Of a stretch of DNA of 64,000 nucleotides, positions 54,323-62,527 are shown piece after piece (the stretch's first letter is position 1; every line of letters begins with the position of its first letter). The translations under genes and the position numbers were made by a program. The notes beneath the pieces are model-generated. The model was not told the DNA's origin. It saw nothing but the letters and a program-made list of their open reading frames with translations, and did not search any database. This DNA comes from Azospirillum brasilense (GTDB lineage Bacteria > Pseudomonadota > Alphaproteobacteria > Azospirillales > Azospirillaceae). The DNA lies in the NCBI RefSeq assembly GCF_007827815.1, contig NZ_VITH01000003.1, positions 1-64,000 on the forward strand. The letters are read 5' to 3'.

Positions 54323-54756
54323 TGAAGCTGGTGATCCACGACCGCCATTCCGCCGCCGGGCTGATCCTGCCGGAGGTCGGCCAGATGCGTGACGTCGTGC
54401 GTGCCCTGCGCGGGCTGGAGACGGTGGACAGCGCGTCGGTGCTTCTGGAGGCCTTCGCGCGGCGCTGCCTGGAGGCCGGCGTGGCCTTCGATTCGACGGA
54501 CCCGCTGACCGCCTGCTCCTTCTGCACCCATCTGGTGGAGGTGGAGGTCCATGCGGAGGAGGGCGCGGCGCCCGTCCAGTTCGTCCGGCTCTACGACCGC
54601 GACGCCGACGGCATCCTCTGCCGCCGCCATCACGGCACCCTGCACGCGGTGGCCCGGCAGTTGCGGTGCGAGGACGGCGTGCCCTTCCCCACCCTGCCGG
54701 CCATCGCCGCCAAAACGGCGGCCTTCACGGCCGCCATCCCGCCGCGCCCGCTTTGA
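54319..54756 (+). CDS. hypothetical protein, paralogue of the 27.5-kb gene (145 aa)
   Basis: Starts in the ATGA overlap with the Cys4 gene. Opening MMKLVIHDRHSAAGLILPE, central CSFCTHLVEVEVHAEEG and CRRHHGTLHAVARQLRCED match the product of 27486-27896 in order and spacing. Paired Cys and His residues suggest a metal-binding fold. No known domain is recognised. It converges on the SDR gene with 30 bp between stops. Confidence 0.75.
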   Translation: MMKLVIHDRHSAAGLILPEVGQMRDVVRALRGLETVDSASVLLEAFARRCLEAGVAFDSTDPLTACSFCTHLVEVEVHAEEGAAPVQFVRLYDRDADGILCRRHHGTLHAVARQLRCEDGVPFPTLPAIAAKTAAFTAAIPPRPL

Positions 54757-54786
54757 GCAACCGGACACGGACGGAATCACCAATCG

Positions 54787-55563
54787 TCACGGCATGTACT
54801 GGCCGCCGTTGACGTCGAGAACCTGCCCGGTGATGTAGCCGCTGCAGGCGTGCGACGCGAAGAACAGGAAGGTCGGAGCGCACTCTTCCGGACGGCCGAA
54901 GCGGCCCATCGGGAAGCCGGAGCCGATGCGGGCCTTGGTGTCCTCGTCCTTGTCGGCGTGGAAGGCCGTGTCGAAGGTCCCCGGCGACACCATGTTGAAG
55001 CGGATGCCGTCCTTCGTGTGGAAGGCCACCCAGTTCTTCTGGATGTTGTGCAGCCACGCCTTGGCCGCGCCGTACAGGCCAGCGCCAGGACCGCCGCCGG
55101 TGTAGCCGGCGACCGAGCCGACCGAGATCACCGAGGAGGTGGTGCCGTTCTGCGCCGCCGCGGCCTTCAGGTGCGGCAGGGCGTGCTTGGTCACCATCAG
55201 GGCGGAGCGGGAGTTCAGGTCGGTCACCGCGTCGAAGAACGCGTCGTCGATTTCCGGCAGCGGCTTGCGCGCGACCAGGCCGCCCGCGTTGTTGACGAGC
55301 ACGTCGATGCCGCCGAAGCGCTCCACGAACGCCTCGACGAGCGTACCGCACGCCGCGCTGTCCGACACGTCGGCCTGGAGGAAGACGACCTCGCCGCCCA
55401 GCCCGTTCAGACGGGCCAGCGTGGCCTCCAGGTCCGCCGGAACGCGGCGGCCGTTCATGGCGACCTTGGCGCCGGCGCGGGCGAACGCCTCCACCGCCGC
55501 CAAGCCGATGCCCTGGGTGGAGCCGGTGATGAGAACGCGCTTGCCCTTCAGATCGTCAAACAT
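54787..55563 (-). CDS. SDR-family oxidoreductase (probable sugar dehydrogenase)
   Basis: 258 residues. NAD(P) motif VLITGSTQGIGLAAVEAFAR (about 10-29), LVNNAGGLVARKPLP, catalytic Ser in SVISVGSVAGYTGGG and the Tyr-x3-Lys pair in YGAAKAW. It is the last gene of the sugar-acid operon, behind a lactonase. In that context it could oxidise an aldose (for example galactose) at C1 to the lactone. Which sugar is not shown; it could equally be a 3-oxoacyl-ACP-reductase-like enzyme. AGAGG precedes the ATG. Confidence 0.85.
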   Translation of the reverse strand: MFDDLKGKRVLITGSTQGIGLAAVEAFARAGAKVAMNGRRVPADLEATLARLNGLGGEVVFLQADVSDSAACGTLVEAFVERFGGIDVLVNNAGGLVARKPLPEIDDAFFDAVTDLNSRSALMVTKHALPHLKAAAAQNGTTSSVISVGSVAGYTGGGPGAGLYGAAKAWLHNIQKNWVAFHTKDGIRFNMVSPGTFDTAFHADKDEDTKARIGSGFPMGRFGRPEECAPTFLFFASHACSGYITGQVLDVNGGQYMP

Positions 55564-55594
55564 TCCTTGCCTCTCGTGTCTTGGTCTTGACGTT

Positions 55595-55617
55595 CCCTCT
55601 CCCCTCCGGGGAGAGGG
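55595..55617. repeat. one-arm fragment of the palindromic element
   Basis: CCCTCTCCCC / GGGGAGAGGG with TCC between is identical to the left outer arm of the 117/118-bp element, with no second arm or core. It lies in the 55-bp gap between the lactonase and SDR genes, where its hairpin could tune expression of the last gene. Confidence 0.75.
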
Positions 55618-55618
55618 T

Positions 55619-56533
55619 TCAAACAGCCAGGCGGGGTTCCGGCAGGCCCTGGGCGCCGGGATCGAACATCAGGACGCGCCCGCCATGCGGGTCCTCGGCG
55701 AGGTCCGCCGGCCCGCGGCTGAGCGAGGTGACCAGCATCGTCCGCAGGTCCGGCCCGCCGAAGGCGCACATGGTCGGCTTGCGCATCGGCACCTCGATGC
55801 GGCGGTCGAGGTCGCCGTTCGGAGTGAAGCGCTTGATGCAACCCTCATCCAGGCAGCAGATCCAGTAGCAGCCGTCGACGTCCACCGCGGCGCCGTCGGG
55901 ACGCCCGACCATCGCCCGCATGTCGACGAAGGGGCGGCGGTTGGCGGCGGTGCCGGTGTCCGTGTCGTAGTCCCAGGCCCAGACCATCCGCACGTTGCGG
56001 TGGCTGTCGGACGCGTAGAGGGTGCGCCCGTCCGGGCTGAAGGCTGACCCGTTGGGGATGATGTAGCCGCCGGTCCCCGTCTCGGTCAGCCCGTCGGCCC
56101 GCGTGAAGCGGTGCCACCGGCCGGAGGAGTCGCCTTGGCTGATGTCCATGACCATGCTGGACAGCCAGAACCGTCCCTGCCGGTCGCAGCGCCCGTCGTT
56201 GAAGCGCATGCCCTCCTTGGGGAAGCGGTGGGTGGCGAGGGTGGTGACCACCGCCTCGCCCCCCTCGCCCGGTAGGTCGACGTCGAAGACGCCGGTCTCG
56301 CAGGCGCAGACCACGCCGCCGTCCGGACGCAGGACGAGGCTGCCGATCATCTCCGGCAGGGTCCAGCGGCGGTGGGCGCCGCTGGAGGGGTCGAGACGGT
56401 GGATGGTCCGCGCCGGGATGTCGATCCAGGTCCACGAGTTCCGCTCGGCGTCCCAGACCGGATTCTCGCCGGTGCCGTTGCGCAGGTCGGGATCGAAGAC
56501 GGCCTCCAGGCCAATGCTGGTCGTGGTCGTCAT
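55619..56533 (-). CDS. SMP-30/gluconolactonase-family sugar lactonase
   Basis: 304 residues from ATG 56533, which overlaps the tctA stop by 4 nt (ATGA). It is a six-bladed beta-propeller with metal-site motifs GTGENPVWDAERNSWTWIDI (Glu), EGMRFNDGRCDRQGRFWLSS (Asn/Asp), IPNGSAFSPDGRTLYASDS (Asn/Asp) and GAAVDVDGCYWICC. It hydrolyses aldono-lactones. Placed between a carboxylate transporter and an SDR, it fits a pathway aldose to lactone to aldonate. Confidence 0.9.
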   Translation of the reverse strand: MTTTTSIGLEAVFDPDLRNGTGENPVWDAERNSWTWIDIPARTIHRLDPSSGAHRRWTLPEMIGSLVLRPDGGVVCACETGVFDVDLPGEGGEAVVTTLATHRFPKEGMRFNDGRCDRQGRFWLSSMVMDISQGDSSGRWHRFTRADGLTETGTGGYIIPNGSAFSPDGRTLYASDSHRNVRMVWAWDYDTDTGTAANRRPFVDMRAMVGRPDGAAVDVDGCYWICCLDEGCIKRFTPNGDLDRRIEVPMRKPTMCAFGGPDLRTMLVTSLSRGPADLAEDPHGGRVLMFDPGAQGLPEPRLAV

Positions 56534-58074
56534 TCCGGGGTCCCCATGCGGCTGCTCCCGGCGGCCGGGTTGATCGTCGTCGGTCCGCCGGACGAGCGTT
56601 GCGCCCACAGGCGGCGCAGCAGCGGGAGCATCAGCGTCAGGATCGCGATGGTCAGCAGGACCGCGGTGATCGGACGGGTGTAGAGGAAGTCGTAGCTGCC
56701 GCCCGACAGCGACAGTGCGCGACGGAAGTTCGCCTCCGCCATCGGCCCCATGATGAGGGCGAGCACGACGGGCGAGGCCGGGAAGTCCCACTTCTGCATG
56801 AAGTAGCCGACGACGCCGGCGGCCAGCATGATCCAGATGTCGAACAGGCTGTTGTTGATGGCGTAGGTACCGACGATGCACAGCGCCAGGATGCACGGCG
56901 TCAGAACCGACTTCGGCATCTGCAGGATGCGCCCCATGAAGCGCAGCGAGCCGAGGCCGACCACCAGCATCATCACGTAGCAGACCAGCATGCCGGCGAA
57001 CAGCGTGAAGACCAGATCGGCATGGTCCTTGAACAGCAGCGGGCCGGGCTGCAGGCCCTGGAGCGTCAGGGCGCCCAGCATCACCGCGGTCACCGCGTCG
57101 CCGGGGATACCCAGAGTCAGCATGGTCAGCAGCGCGCCGCCGGTGCAGCCGTTGGCGCCGGACTCGCAGGCGGCGACGGCGCCCAATTCGCCCTTGCCGT
57201 AATTCTCCGGTGTCTTGCTGAAGCGCTTGGCCTCGTTGTAGGCGACGAAGGCGGCGATGTCGGCGCCGGCGCCCGGGATCATGCCGATGATGATGCCAAG
57301 GCCCGAGGAGCGCGCGATGTTGCCGATCTGGCGGCGGAACATGTGCCAGGGCGGGATGATGCGGTCCAGCGCCGCGGCCATGCCGGCGCGAACCTGCGGG
57401 TCCTCCAGCGACTTGAAGGCTTCGGCGGCGGCGAACAGGCCGATCATCACCGGGATGAAGGGCACGTTGAACAACTCGGTGTAGCCGCCGGTGTAGCGCG
57501 GGAAGCCGCCCATCGGGTCGAGCCCGACGGTCGCCAGCAGCAGGCCGAGGAATCCGGAGATCAGGCCCTTGATGACCGACACGCCGGAAATGCTCGCAAT
57601 GATCGACAAGCCGAAGACGGCGAGCGCGAAGGATTCCGACGCGCTGAATTCCAACGCGAAGCGCGCCAGCACCGGGGCCAGGAAGATCAGCACGAAGACG
57701 CTGGCCGTGCCGCCCAGGAAGGACGAGAAGGTGGCGGTGCCGAGCGCGATGCCGGCCTGCCCCTTCTTGGTCAGCTCGAAGCCGTCGATGGCGGTGGCGG
57801 CGGCGGCCGGGGTGCCGGGGATCTTCAGCAGGATGGCGGTGACCGACCCGCCGTAGATGCCGCCGAAGAAGACGCCGGAAATCATCAACAGGCCCGACAG
57901 CGGGTCCATGCCGAAGGTGAAGGGCAGCAGGATCGCCACGCCCATCGTCGCCGTCAGGCCGGGCAGCGCGCCGATGATGATGCCCAGCGTGACGCCGAAC
58001 AGGGCGAGCAGCAGCGCCATGGGCTGGTTGAACAGCGCCTGCGCGCCGTGAAGAAGCATGTCGAGTTCGTACAT
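56530..58074 (-). CDS. tctA: TTT transporter large permease subunit (second TctA)
   Basis: 514 residues, about 12 membrane segments. Signature blocks: GALPGLTATMGVAILLPFTF, MISGVFFGGIYGGSVTAIL, GLGIIIGMIPGAGADIAAFV and LLTMLTLGIPGDAVTAVMLG. It forms the second C-B-A set of the window. Close coupling to the lactonase (ATGA) and to dgoKA suggests the carried substrate is an aldonate rather than tricarboxylate. Confidence 0.93.
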   Translation of the reverse strand: MYELDMLLHGAQALFNQPMALLLALFGVTLGIIIGALPGLTATMGVAILLPFTFGMDPLSGLLMISGVFFGGIYGGSVTAILLKIPGTPAAAATAIDGFELTKKGQAGIALGTATFSSFLGGTASVFVLIFLAPVLARFALEFSASESFALAVFGLSIIASISGVSVIKGLISGFLGLLLATVGLDPMGGFPRYTGGYTELFNVPFIPVMIGLFAAAEAFKSLEDPQVRAGMAAALDRIIPPWHMFRRQIGNIARSSGLGIIIGMIPGAGADIAAFVAYNEAKRFSKTPENYGKGELGAVAACESGANGCTGGALLTMLTLGIPGDAVTAVMLGALTLQGLQPGPLLFKDHADLVFTLFAGMLVCYVMMLVVGLGSLRFMGRILQMPKSVLTPCILALCIVGTYAINNSLFDIWIMLAAGVVGYFMQKWDFPASPVVLALIMGPMAEANFRRALSLSGGSYDFLYTRPITAVLLTIAILTLMLPLLRRLWAQRSSGGPTTINPAAGSSRMGTPE

Positions 58075-58122
58075 CTCACCCCTCCGTCAGCGGAGTGTTG
58101 CGGCCGGTCGGATCGGTTCGGG

Positions 58123-58635
58123 TCATTCGAAAAGACTCCCGACCGGAAGCGGCACGCTGAGCGCCACGGCGAAGGCGGCGTAGATGAGCGCGGTCAGCAC
58201 GGCGGCGATGGCGGCGTTCGCGATCACGTTGCGCCGCCCCATCAGCCACATCAGGCCGAACAGGTAGATGGGCGTCGCGATGGCGTAGCCGACGAACTCC
58301 ATGGCGTACAGGCAGGCGGCGGTCGCGACGATGCCGATGGCCACCGTGCCGTAGCTGGCCTTGGGTTCGGCCTGCGCCGGATCGTCCGGGGGAGCGGCCG
58401 GCGCCCGAAGCGTGTTGAAGACCAGGATCGCGCAGAGCACCAGCAGGGCAACCGCGAAGATGATCGGGAAGCGTGCAGGGCCGACGTCGGTCTCCAGCAT
58501 GGTCGGCGGGAAATCACCCGCGACGATGATGGCGGCCACAGCGACAGCCATGACGAGGACAGCGATGACCAGCGTGGCAAGGCGGTCCTGCGGGCGCAGG
58601 CCGACCTTGCCGCCCGGAGCGGGAGCGTTGCTCAT
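58123..58635 (-). CDS. tctB: TTT transporter small membrane subunit (second TctB)
   Basis: 170 residues with four membrane helices. The TctB pattern is visible in VGPARFPIIFAVALLVLCAI and EFVGYAIATPIYLFGLMWLM. It lies 48 bp before tctA and 91 bp after tctC in the usual order. The N-terminal 20 residues are cytosolic and polar. Confidence 0.9.
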   Translation of the reverse strand: MSNAPAPGGKVGLRPQDRLATLVIAVLVMAVAVAAIIVAGDFPPTMLETDVGPARFPIIFAVALLVLCAILVFNTLRAPAAPPDDPAQAEPKASYGTVAIGIVATAACLYAMEFVGYAIATPIYLFGLMWLMGRRNVIANAAIAAVLTALIYAAFAVALSVPLPVGSLFE

Positions 58636-58726
58636 GAATGAATCTCCTTCGGACGCCCGGCGGCCCGAAGGCCGCCGGGGACACGCCGGGGATGCGGCTT
58701 GCGTGAAGCGGCTTGCTTGGATCGGC

Positions 58727-59692
58727 TTACTTGGCGAGGCCGATCTGCTTCATCAGCACCTTGAACATTTCGGCGTCCTTCTCCATGGCCACCTTGTATT
58801 CCGGGCCGTCGAGATAAGCGTAGCTGAGGTTCATCTTGGCCAGCTGGTCGCGGAAGCCCTGCTCCTCGACCGCCTTCTTGGAGGCGGCGCGCAGCGTCTC
58901 GACGACGTTCGCCGGGGTCTTCTTCGGAACGACGATGCCGCGCCACGTGGCGACCGTTACGTCGATGCCCTTCTCCTTCAGCGTCGGGGCGTCCGGGAAC
59001 GCCTTGGAGCGCTGGTCGTCCATCACGGCCAGGATGCGCAGCGTGCCGGCGGCGATGTGGCTCGACACCTCGGCCGGGCTGACGCTGACCGCCTCGATGT
59101 GGTTGCCGAGGAGTGCCGTGACCGCCGGGTTGGCGCCGTCGTACGGGATGTGGCTGAACTTCAGGCCCGACTTGGTCGCCAGAGCCTCGGCGGCGAGGTG
59201 CCAGATGGCGCCGGTGCCGGAGTTGCCGATGCGGACCTTGCCCGGGTTCTCCTTGGCGTAGGCCAGGAACTCCTCGATGGTCTTCCACGGCGCGTTGGCG
59301 TTGACCGTGATGGCGCTCGGCTCCGCGTTCAGGCGGGCGATCGGGGTGAAATCATCGGCCGTGAAGCGGGCGACGCCGAGGTTCGGCAGGGTGGTGATCT
59401 CCACGGTGCCCATGCCGATGCGGTAGCCGTCCGGACGGGCGGCCATGATCTCCGACAGGCCGACGGCACCGCCGCCGCCGGTCTTGTTCACCACGCCGAC
59501 CGACTGCGGCAGGTGGCGGTTCACGGCGTCCGCGTAGGCGCGGGCCACCAGATCGGTGCCGCCGCCGGCCGCGTACGGAACGATCAGCTCGATCGCCTTG
59601 GTCGGGTACTCGGCGGCCTGCACGGCGACCATCATCGTGGCGGAGGTCAGCGCGCCGACGACGGCGCCGGTGACGAAACGATAGCCCTTCAT
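58727..59692 (-). CDS. tctC: TTT transporter substrate-binding protein (second TctC)
   Basis: 321 residues from ATG 59692 with AGGGAGA 6 nt upstream; a longer open frame to 59878 lacks a ribosome site. Signal peptide ends near VAVQAAEYPTK. Bug/TctC family motifs: ELIVPYAAGGGTDLVARAYA, VNKTGGGGAVGLSEI, HIPYDGANPAVTALLGNHIE and TVATWRGIVVPKKTP. Together with tctBA it imports a sugar acid (inference from operon). The gap to dgoA is 103 bp, so an internal promoter is possible. Confidence 0.93.
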   Translation of the reverse strand: MKGYRFVTGAVVGALTSATMMVAVQAAEYPTKAIELIVPYAAGGGTDLVARAYADAVNRHLPQSVGVVNKTGGGGAVGLSEIMAARPDGYRIGMGTVEITTLPNLGVARFTADDFTPIARLNAEPSAITVNANAPWKTIEEFLAYAKENPGKVRIGNSGTGAIWHLAAEALATKSGLKFSHIPYDGANPAVTALLGNHIEAVSVSPAEVSSHIAAGTLRILAVMDDQRSKAFPDAPTLKEKGIDVTVATWRGIVVPKKTPANVVETLRAASKKAVEEQGFRDQLAKMNLSYAYLDGPEYKVAMEKDAEMFKVLMKQIGLAK

Positions 59693-59795
59693 GAACGTTC
59701 TCCCTGGAAAATTGCTTGTGATGGTGAGGGGGGAGGAAATCCGCGGCGCGTTCTGCGACCGGCCGCAGACTTGTGCGCTGGTGCCGAGGGTTCGG

Positions 59796-60446
59796 TCAGC
59801 GCGGGTTGAGGCGCCGCCACGCGGCGACGAAGGCGTCCGCCCGGACGCCGACCTCGGCGGCGGACAGGCCCGGCGCATACAGCGCGGACCCCAGCCCGAA
59901 GCCGGCCACGCCGGCCTCCAGGAACGGCGCCATGGTGTCCGGGGCGATGCCGCCCACGGGCAGCAGGCGGGTGCCGGCGGGCAGGATGGCGCGCATAGCC
60001 TTGATGATGCGCGGGCCGACCAGTTCCGCCGGGAAGATCTTCAGGGCGTCGGCCCCGGCTGACAGCGCTGCGAAAGCTTCCGTCGGCGTGGCGATCCCGG
60101 GCAGGCTGACCAACCCCGCGGCCTTCGCGGCGCGGATCACCGCGGTGTCGGCGTGCGGCATGACGACCAGATCGGCGCCGATCTCCTTGAGCCGGGCCAC
60201 CTGCTCCACCTCCAGAACCGTGCCGGCGCCGACCAGCGCGTCGCGCGGCAGCAACCGGCGGACGGCGGCGATGCTCGTGAACGGATCGGGCGAGTTCAGC
60301 GGCACCTCGATCATGCGGAAGCCGCTGTCGTAGAGCGTCTGCGCGACACCCTCCGCCTCCGCGGGGGTCAGGCCGCGCAGGATGGCGACCAGCGGCAGCG
60401 CGGAAAAGGCGGCGTCGAAGCGGGCCTTGATGGAATCGTCGGACAT
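59796..60446 (-). CDS. dgoA: 2-dehydro-3-deoxy-6-phosphogalactonate aldolase
   Basis: 216 residues. KDPG/KDPGal-aldolase family: PLVAILRGLTPAEAEGVA, MIEVPLNSPDPF with the catalytic Glu, VGAGTVLEVEQVARLKE, and ADALKIFPAELVGP with the Schiff-base Lys. The LNSPDP variant is typical of the galactonate-type enzyme. It cleaves the phosphorylated keto-deoxy acid to pyruvate and glyceraldehyde 3-phosphate. GGGGGAG before its ATG overlaps the end of dgoK, 5 nt upstream. Confidence 0.93.
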   Translation of the reverse strand: MSDDSIKARFDAAFSALPLVAILRGLTPAEAEGVAQTLYDSGFRMIEVPLNSPDPFTSIAAVRRLLPRDALVGAGTVLEVEQVARLKEIGADLVVMPHADTAVIRAAKAAGLVSLPGIATPTEAFAALSAGADALKIFPAELVGPRIIKAMRAILPAGTRLLPVGGIAPDTMAPFLEAGVAGFGLGSALYAPGLSAAEVGVRADAFVAAWRRLNPR

Positions 60447-60451
60447 ATCGG

Positions 60452-61444
60452 TTACTCCCCCGCCGGCGCGATCAGGCCGGCGGCAACGGCAAACTGGAAG
60501 AGCCCACGCGGGGCGGTGTTCTCAAGCCGGTCGGTGGGCTCGACGCCCAGCAGTTCCAGGCCGCGCACGTAGCGGCGGCAGAGCGCGCCCTCGCCGATCA
60601 GCAGCAGCGGGCGGCCTTCATGCAGCTCGTTGCGCATGTGGCCGAGGCCGGAGACCAGCTCGTGGCCGATCAGCAGGCCGGACAGGTAATCCTTCAGAAG
60701 CTCCGCCGGCATGCGGCGGGTGATGCCGAGCGTGCGCGCGGCGAAGATCTGGTGCGTGAAGTCGCCCGGCCCGCTGGCCTGCGCCGCCCGCACGCCCTCG
60801 GCGAAGGCGGCGTCGGACTCGGCCTCCGCCGGGGCGGCGTCCGCCGGCATCAGCCGGCCGAGGATCGAGTGCTTGCACAGGACGGCGAAGGTCTCGCCGG
60901 TCATGTAGGTGGAGAAGCGGATCATGCGCCCGCCGACGATCTCCACCCATTTGGAATGGGTGCCGGGCAGCACCATGCAGGCGTCGCGGCCCCAGTCGGG
61001 ACGGTCGGCCAGCACCCCGGCGATCTGGATCTCCTCGCCGCGCAGGATGTCCGGCGGGCCGCTCGGCGGGTCGTAGAGGACGCCCGGCGCGATCAGGATG
61101 CGGGAGCCCGACGCGCTCTCCACCGGGATGGCCTGCGAGGCCAGGGTGGTCGTGTCGGCGGGGCAGCGGACATAGGGGGCCTCGCGCCAGCCCTGGGCGC
61201 TGCCGACCATGCCGCCGGCCACAACCGGCAGGCCGGGATATGCTGCCAGCCAGTCGCCGCACAGGTCGGCGAAGGCCTGCTCGAAGCCGGCGATGCCCGG
61301 CATCGGCAGGTTCTGGATGCCGTGCGCGTTGGCGCGCTGGTCCAGCACCCGCCCGTCGCCGCCCATCAGGAAGCCGCGCAGGCTCGACGTTCCCCAGTCG
61401 AGGGCGATCAGCGATGCCCCGACGCCCGTTCGTCCCGTTTCCAT
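60452..61444 (-). CDS. dgoK: 2-dehydro-3-deoxygalactonokinase
   Basis: 330 residues. DgoK family: [20 protein letters not shown] near the N-terminus, [39 protein letters not shown] and [18 protein letters not shown]. It phosphorylates 2-keto-3-deoxygalactonate at O-6. Its start overlaps the end of the IclR gene by 37 nt. With dgoA it covers the last two steps of galactonate breakdown; the dehydratase dgoD is not in the window. Confidence 0.93.
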   Translation of the reverse strand: METGRTGVGASLIALDWGTSSLRGFLMGGDGRVLDQRANAHGIQNLPMPGIAGFEQAFADLCGDWLAAYPGLPVVAGGMVGSAQGWREAPYVRCPADTTTLASQAIPVESASGSRILIAPGVLYDPPSGPPDILRGEEIQIAGVLADRPDWGRDACMVLPGTHSKWVEIVGGRMIRFSTYMTGETFAVLCKHSILGRLMPADAAPAEAESDAAFAEGVRAAQASGPGDFTHQIFAARTLGITRRMPAELLKDYLSGLLIGHELVSGLGHMRNELHEGRPLLLIGEGALCRRYVRGLELLGVEPTDRLENTAPRGLFQFAVAAGLIAPAGE

Positions 61445-62247
61445 CCCAAATCCTTTGAAATCGCGTCGGCGACCGCCCGGACCACGGGTCCAAGCTCCTC
61501 CATCCGTTCGTCCGGCATGTACGGCACGGCGCTCGCCACGCTGATGGCGGCGACGACCTGGTTGCGGACGTCACGGATCGGCGCGCCGACGCAGCGGATG
61601 CCGATTTCGTTTTCTTCAAGGTCGAAGGACCAGCCGCGGTCCACATAGGCGGCCAGCCGGGATTCGAACTCCGGCCAGGGCGCCAGCGGGGGCCGTTCCG
61701 GCGCCGCCGCGGTCAGGCGGAGCGCGTGTTCGTACAGCTCGGACCAGCGCTCGCGCGGCAGGCCGAGGAGAAGCGCCTTGCCAAGCCCCGTGGAGGCCAG
61801 CGGCATGCGCAGGCCGATGCGCGACCGCATCTCCAGCCCGCGCGTGTTCGGAATCTTGTCGAGGTAGAAGACCTCCGCCCCTTCGACGACGCCGAGATGG
61901 ACGGTGTCGCCGGTCTGGCGGGCCAGTTCCTCGATGTGCGGGCGGGCGATGGCGACCAGCGGGCGCTGCTCCAGCGCGCGCATGCCGAGCGCGATCAGCT
62001 TCGGCCCCAGCAGATAGCCCTTGTAGGGCACGTGATGCAGATAGCCGTCCTGGGTCAGGCTGTTGAGCATCCGGTGCGTGGTGCTGCGCGGCGTGCCCAG
62101 CCGGGCGGCGATGCCCTTCACGTCACCGATGCCCGCCGCCACGCATTCCAGGAGGGCGAGGCCGCGCATCAGCGTCTGGGTTCCGGAGGCCTGCGGCTTC
62201 TCCGGCGACGCTTGTGCATCGAGCGGATTTGCTCCGATGCCGGCCAT
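61408..62247 (-). CDS. IclR-family regulator of the sugar-acid operon
   Basis: 279 residues from ATG 62247, with GGGAGGGAGG upstream. The winged HTH (about 27-90) has [20 protein letters not shown] and [19 protein letters not shown]. An IclR effector domain (about 100-265) has [20 protein letters not shown] and [20 protein letters not shown]. It is the first gene of the operon and overlaps dgoK, so it probably represses its own transcript until a sugar acid binds. Confidence 0.92.
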   Translation of the reverse strand: MAGIGANPLDAQASPEKPQASGTQTLMRGLALLECVAAGIGDVKGIAARLGTPRSTTHRMLNSLTQDGYLHHVPYKGYLLGPKLIALGMRALEQRPLVAIARPHIEELARQTGDTVHLGVVEGAEVFYLDKIPNTRGLEMRSRIGLRMPLASTGLGKALLLGLPRERWSELYEHALRLTAAAPERPPLAPWPEFESRLAAYVDRGWSFDLEENEIGIRCVGAPIRDVRNQVVAAISVASAVPYMPDERMEELGPVVRAVADAISKDLGWKRDERASGHR

Positions 62248-62271
62248 ATCCTCCCTCCCGCGTTGTTGTCC

Positions 62272-62286
62272 GATATCTGGCATATC
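62272..62286 (-). promoter_or_regulatory. candidate IclR operator
   Basis: GATAT-CTGGC-ATATC is a perfect 5-5-5 dyad 25 bp before the IclR start. A second weaker dyad TTGTC-(10)-GACAA lies at 62338-62357 in an A/T-rich patch. Either could be bound by the IclR protein to control the sugar-acid operon and its own gene. Confidence 0.45.
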
Positions 62287-62399
62287 AGTTTCCACCACTT
62301 TATGAAGGCGTACGGAGTGTGTCAAATAAATAAATCTTTGTCCATATAGTGAGACAATGGCAGCGCAAGACAGCCTTGCCCCACGGTCTGGGCGGCCGT

Positions 62400-62428
62400 C
62401 TTGACCGGGGCGGGGCTCCTGCCCATCT
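62400..62428 (+). promoter_or_regulatory. sigma-32-like heat-shock promoter of clpB
   Basis: CTTGAC (62400-62405), 16 bp, then CCCATCT (62422-62428, preceded by G). This fits the sigma-32 consensus CTTGAA / CCCCATnT with one change in each block. It would put the transcript start near 62436, about 90 nt before the clpB ATG. Confidence 0.6.
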
Positions 62429-62527
62429 GTTCCCTTGAGGCGACCGGGGCCGCGCATGGTGCGGGCCACACAGGCCGTCTTCCCGCGCCTTCGCAAAGGG
62501 CGGGAACCATAACGAACGGAGTGCCTG

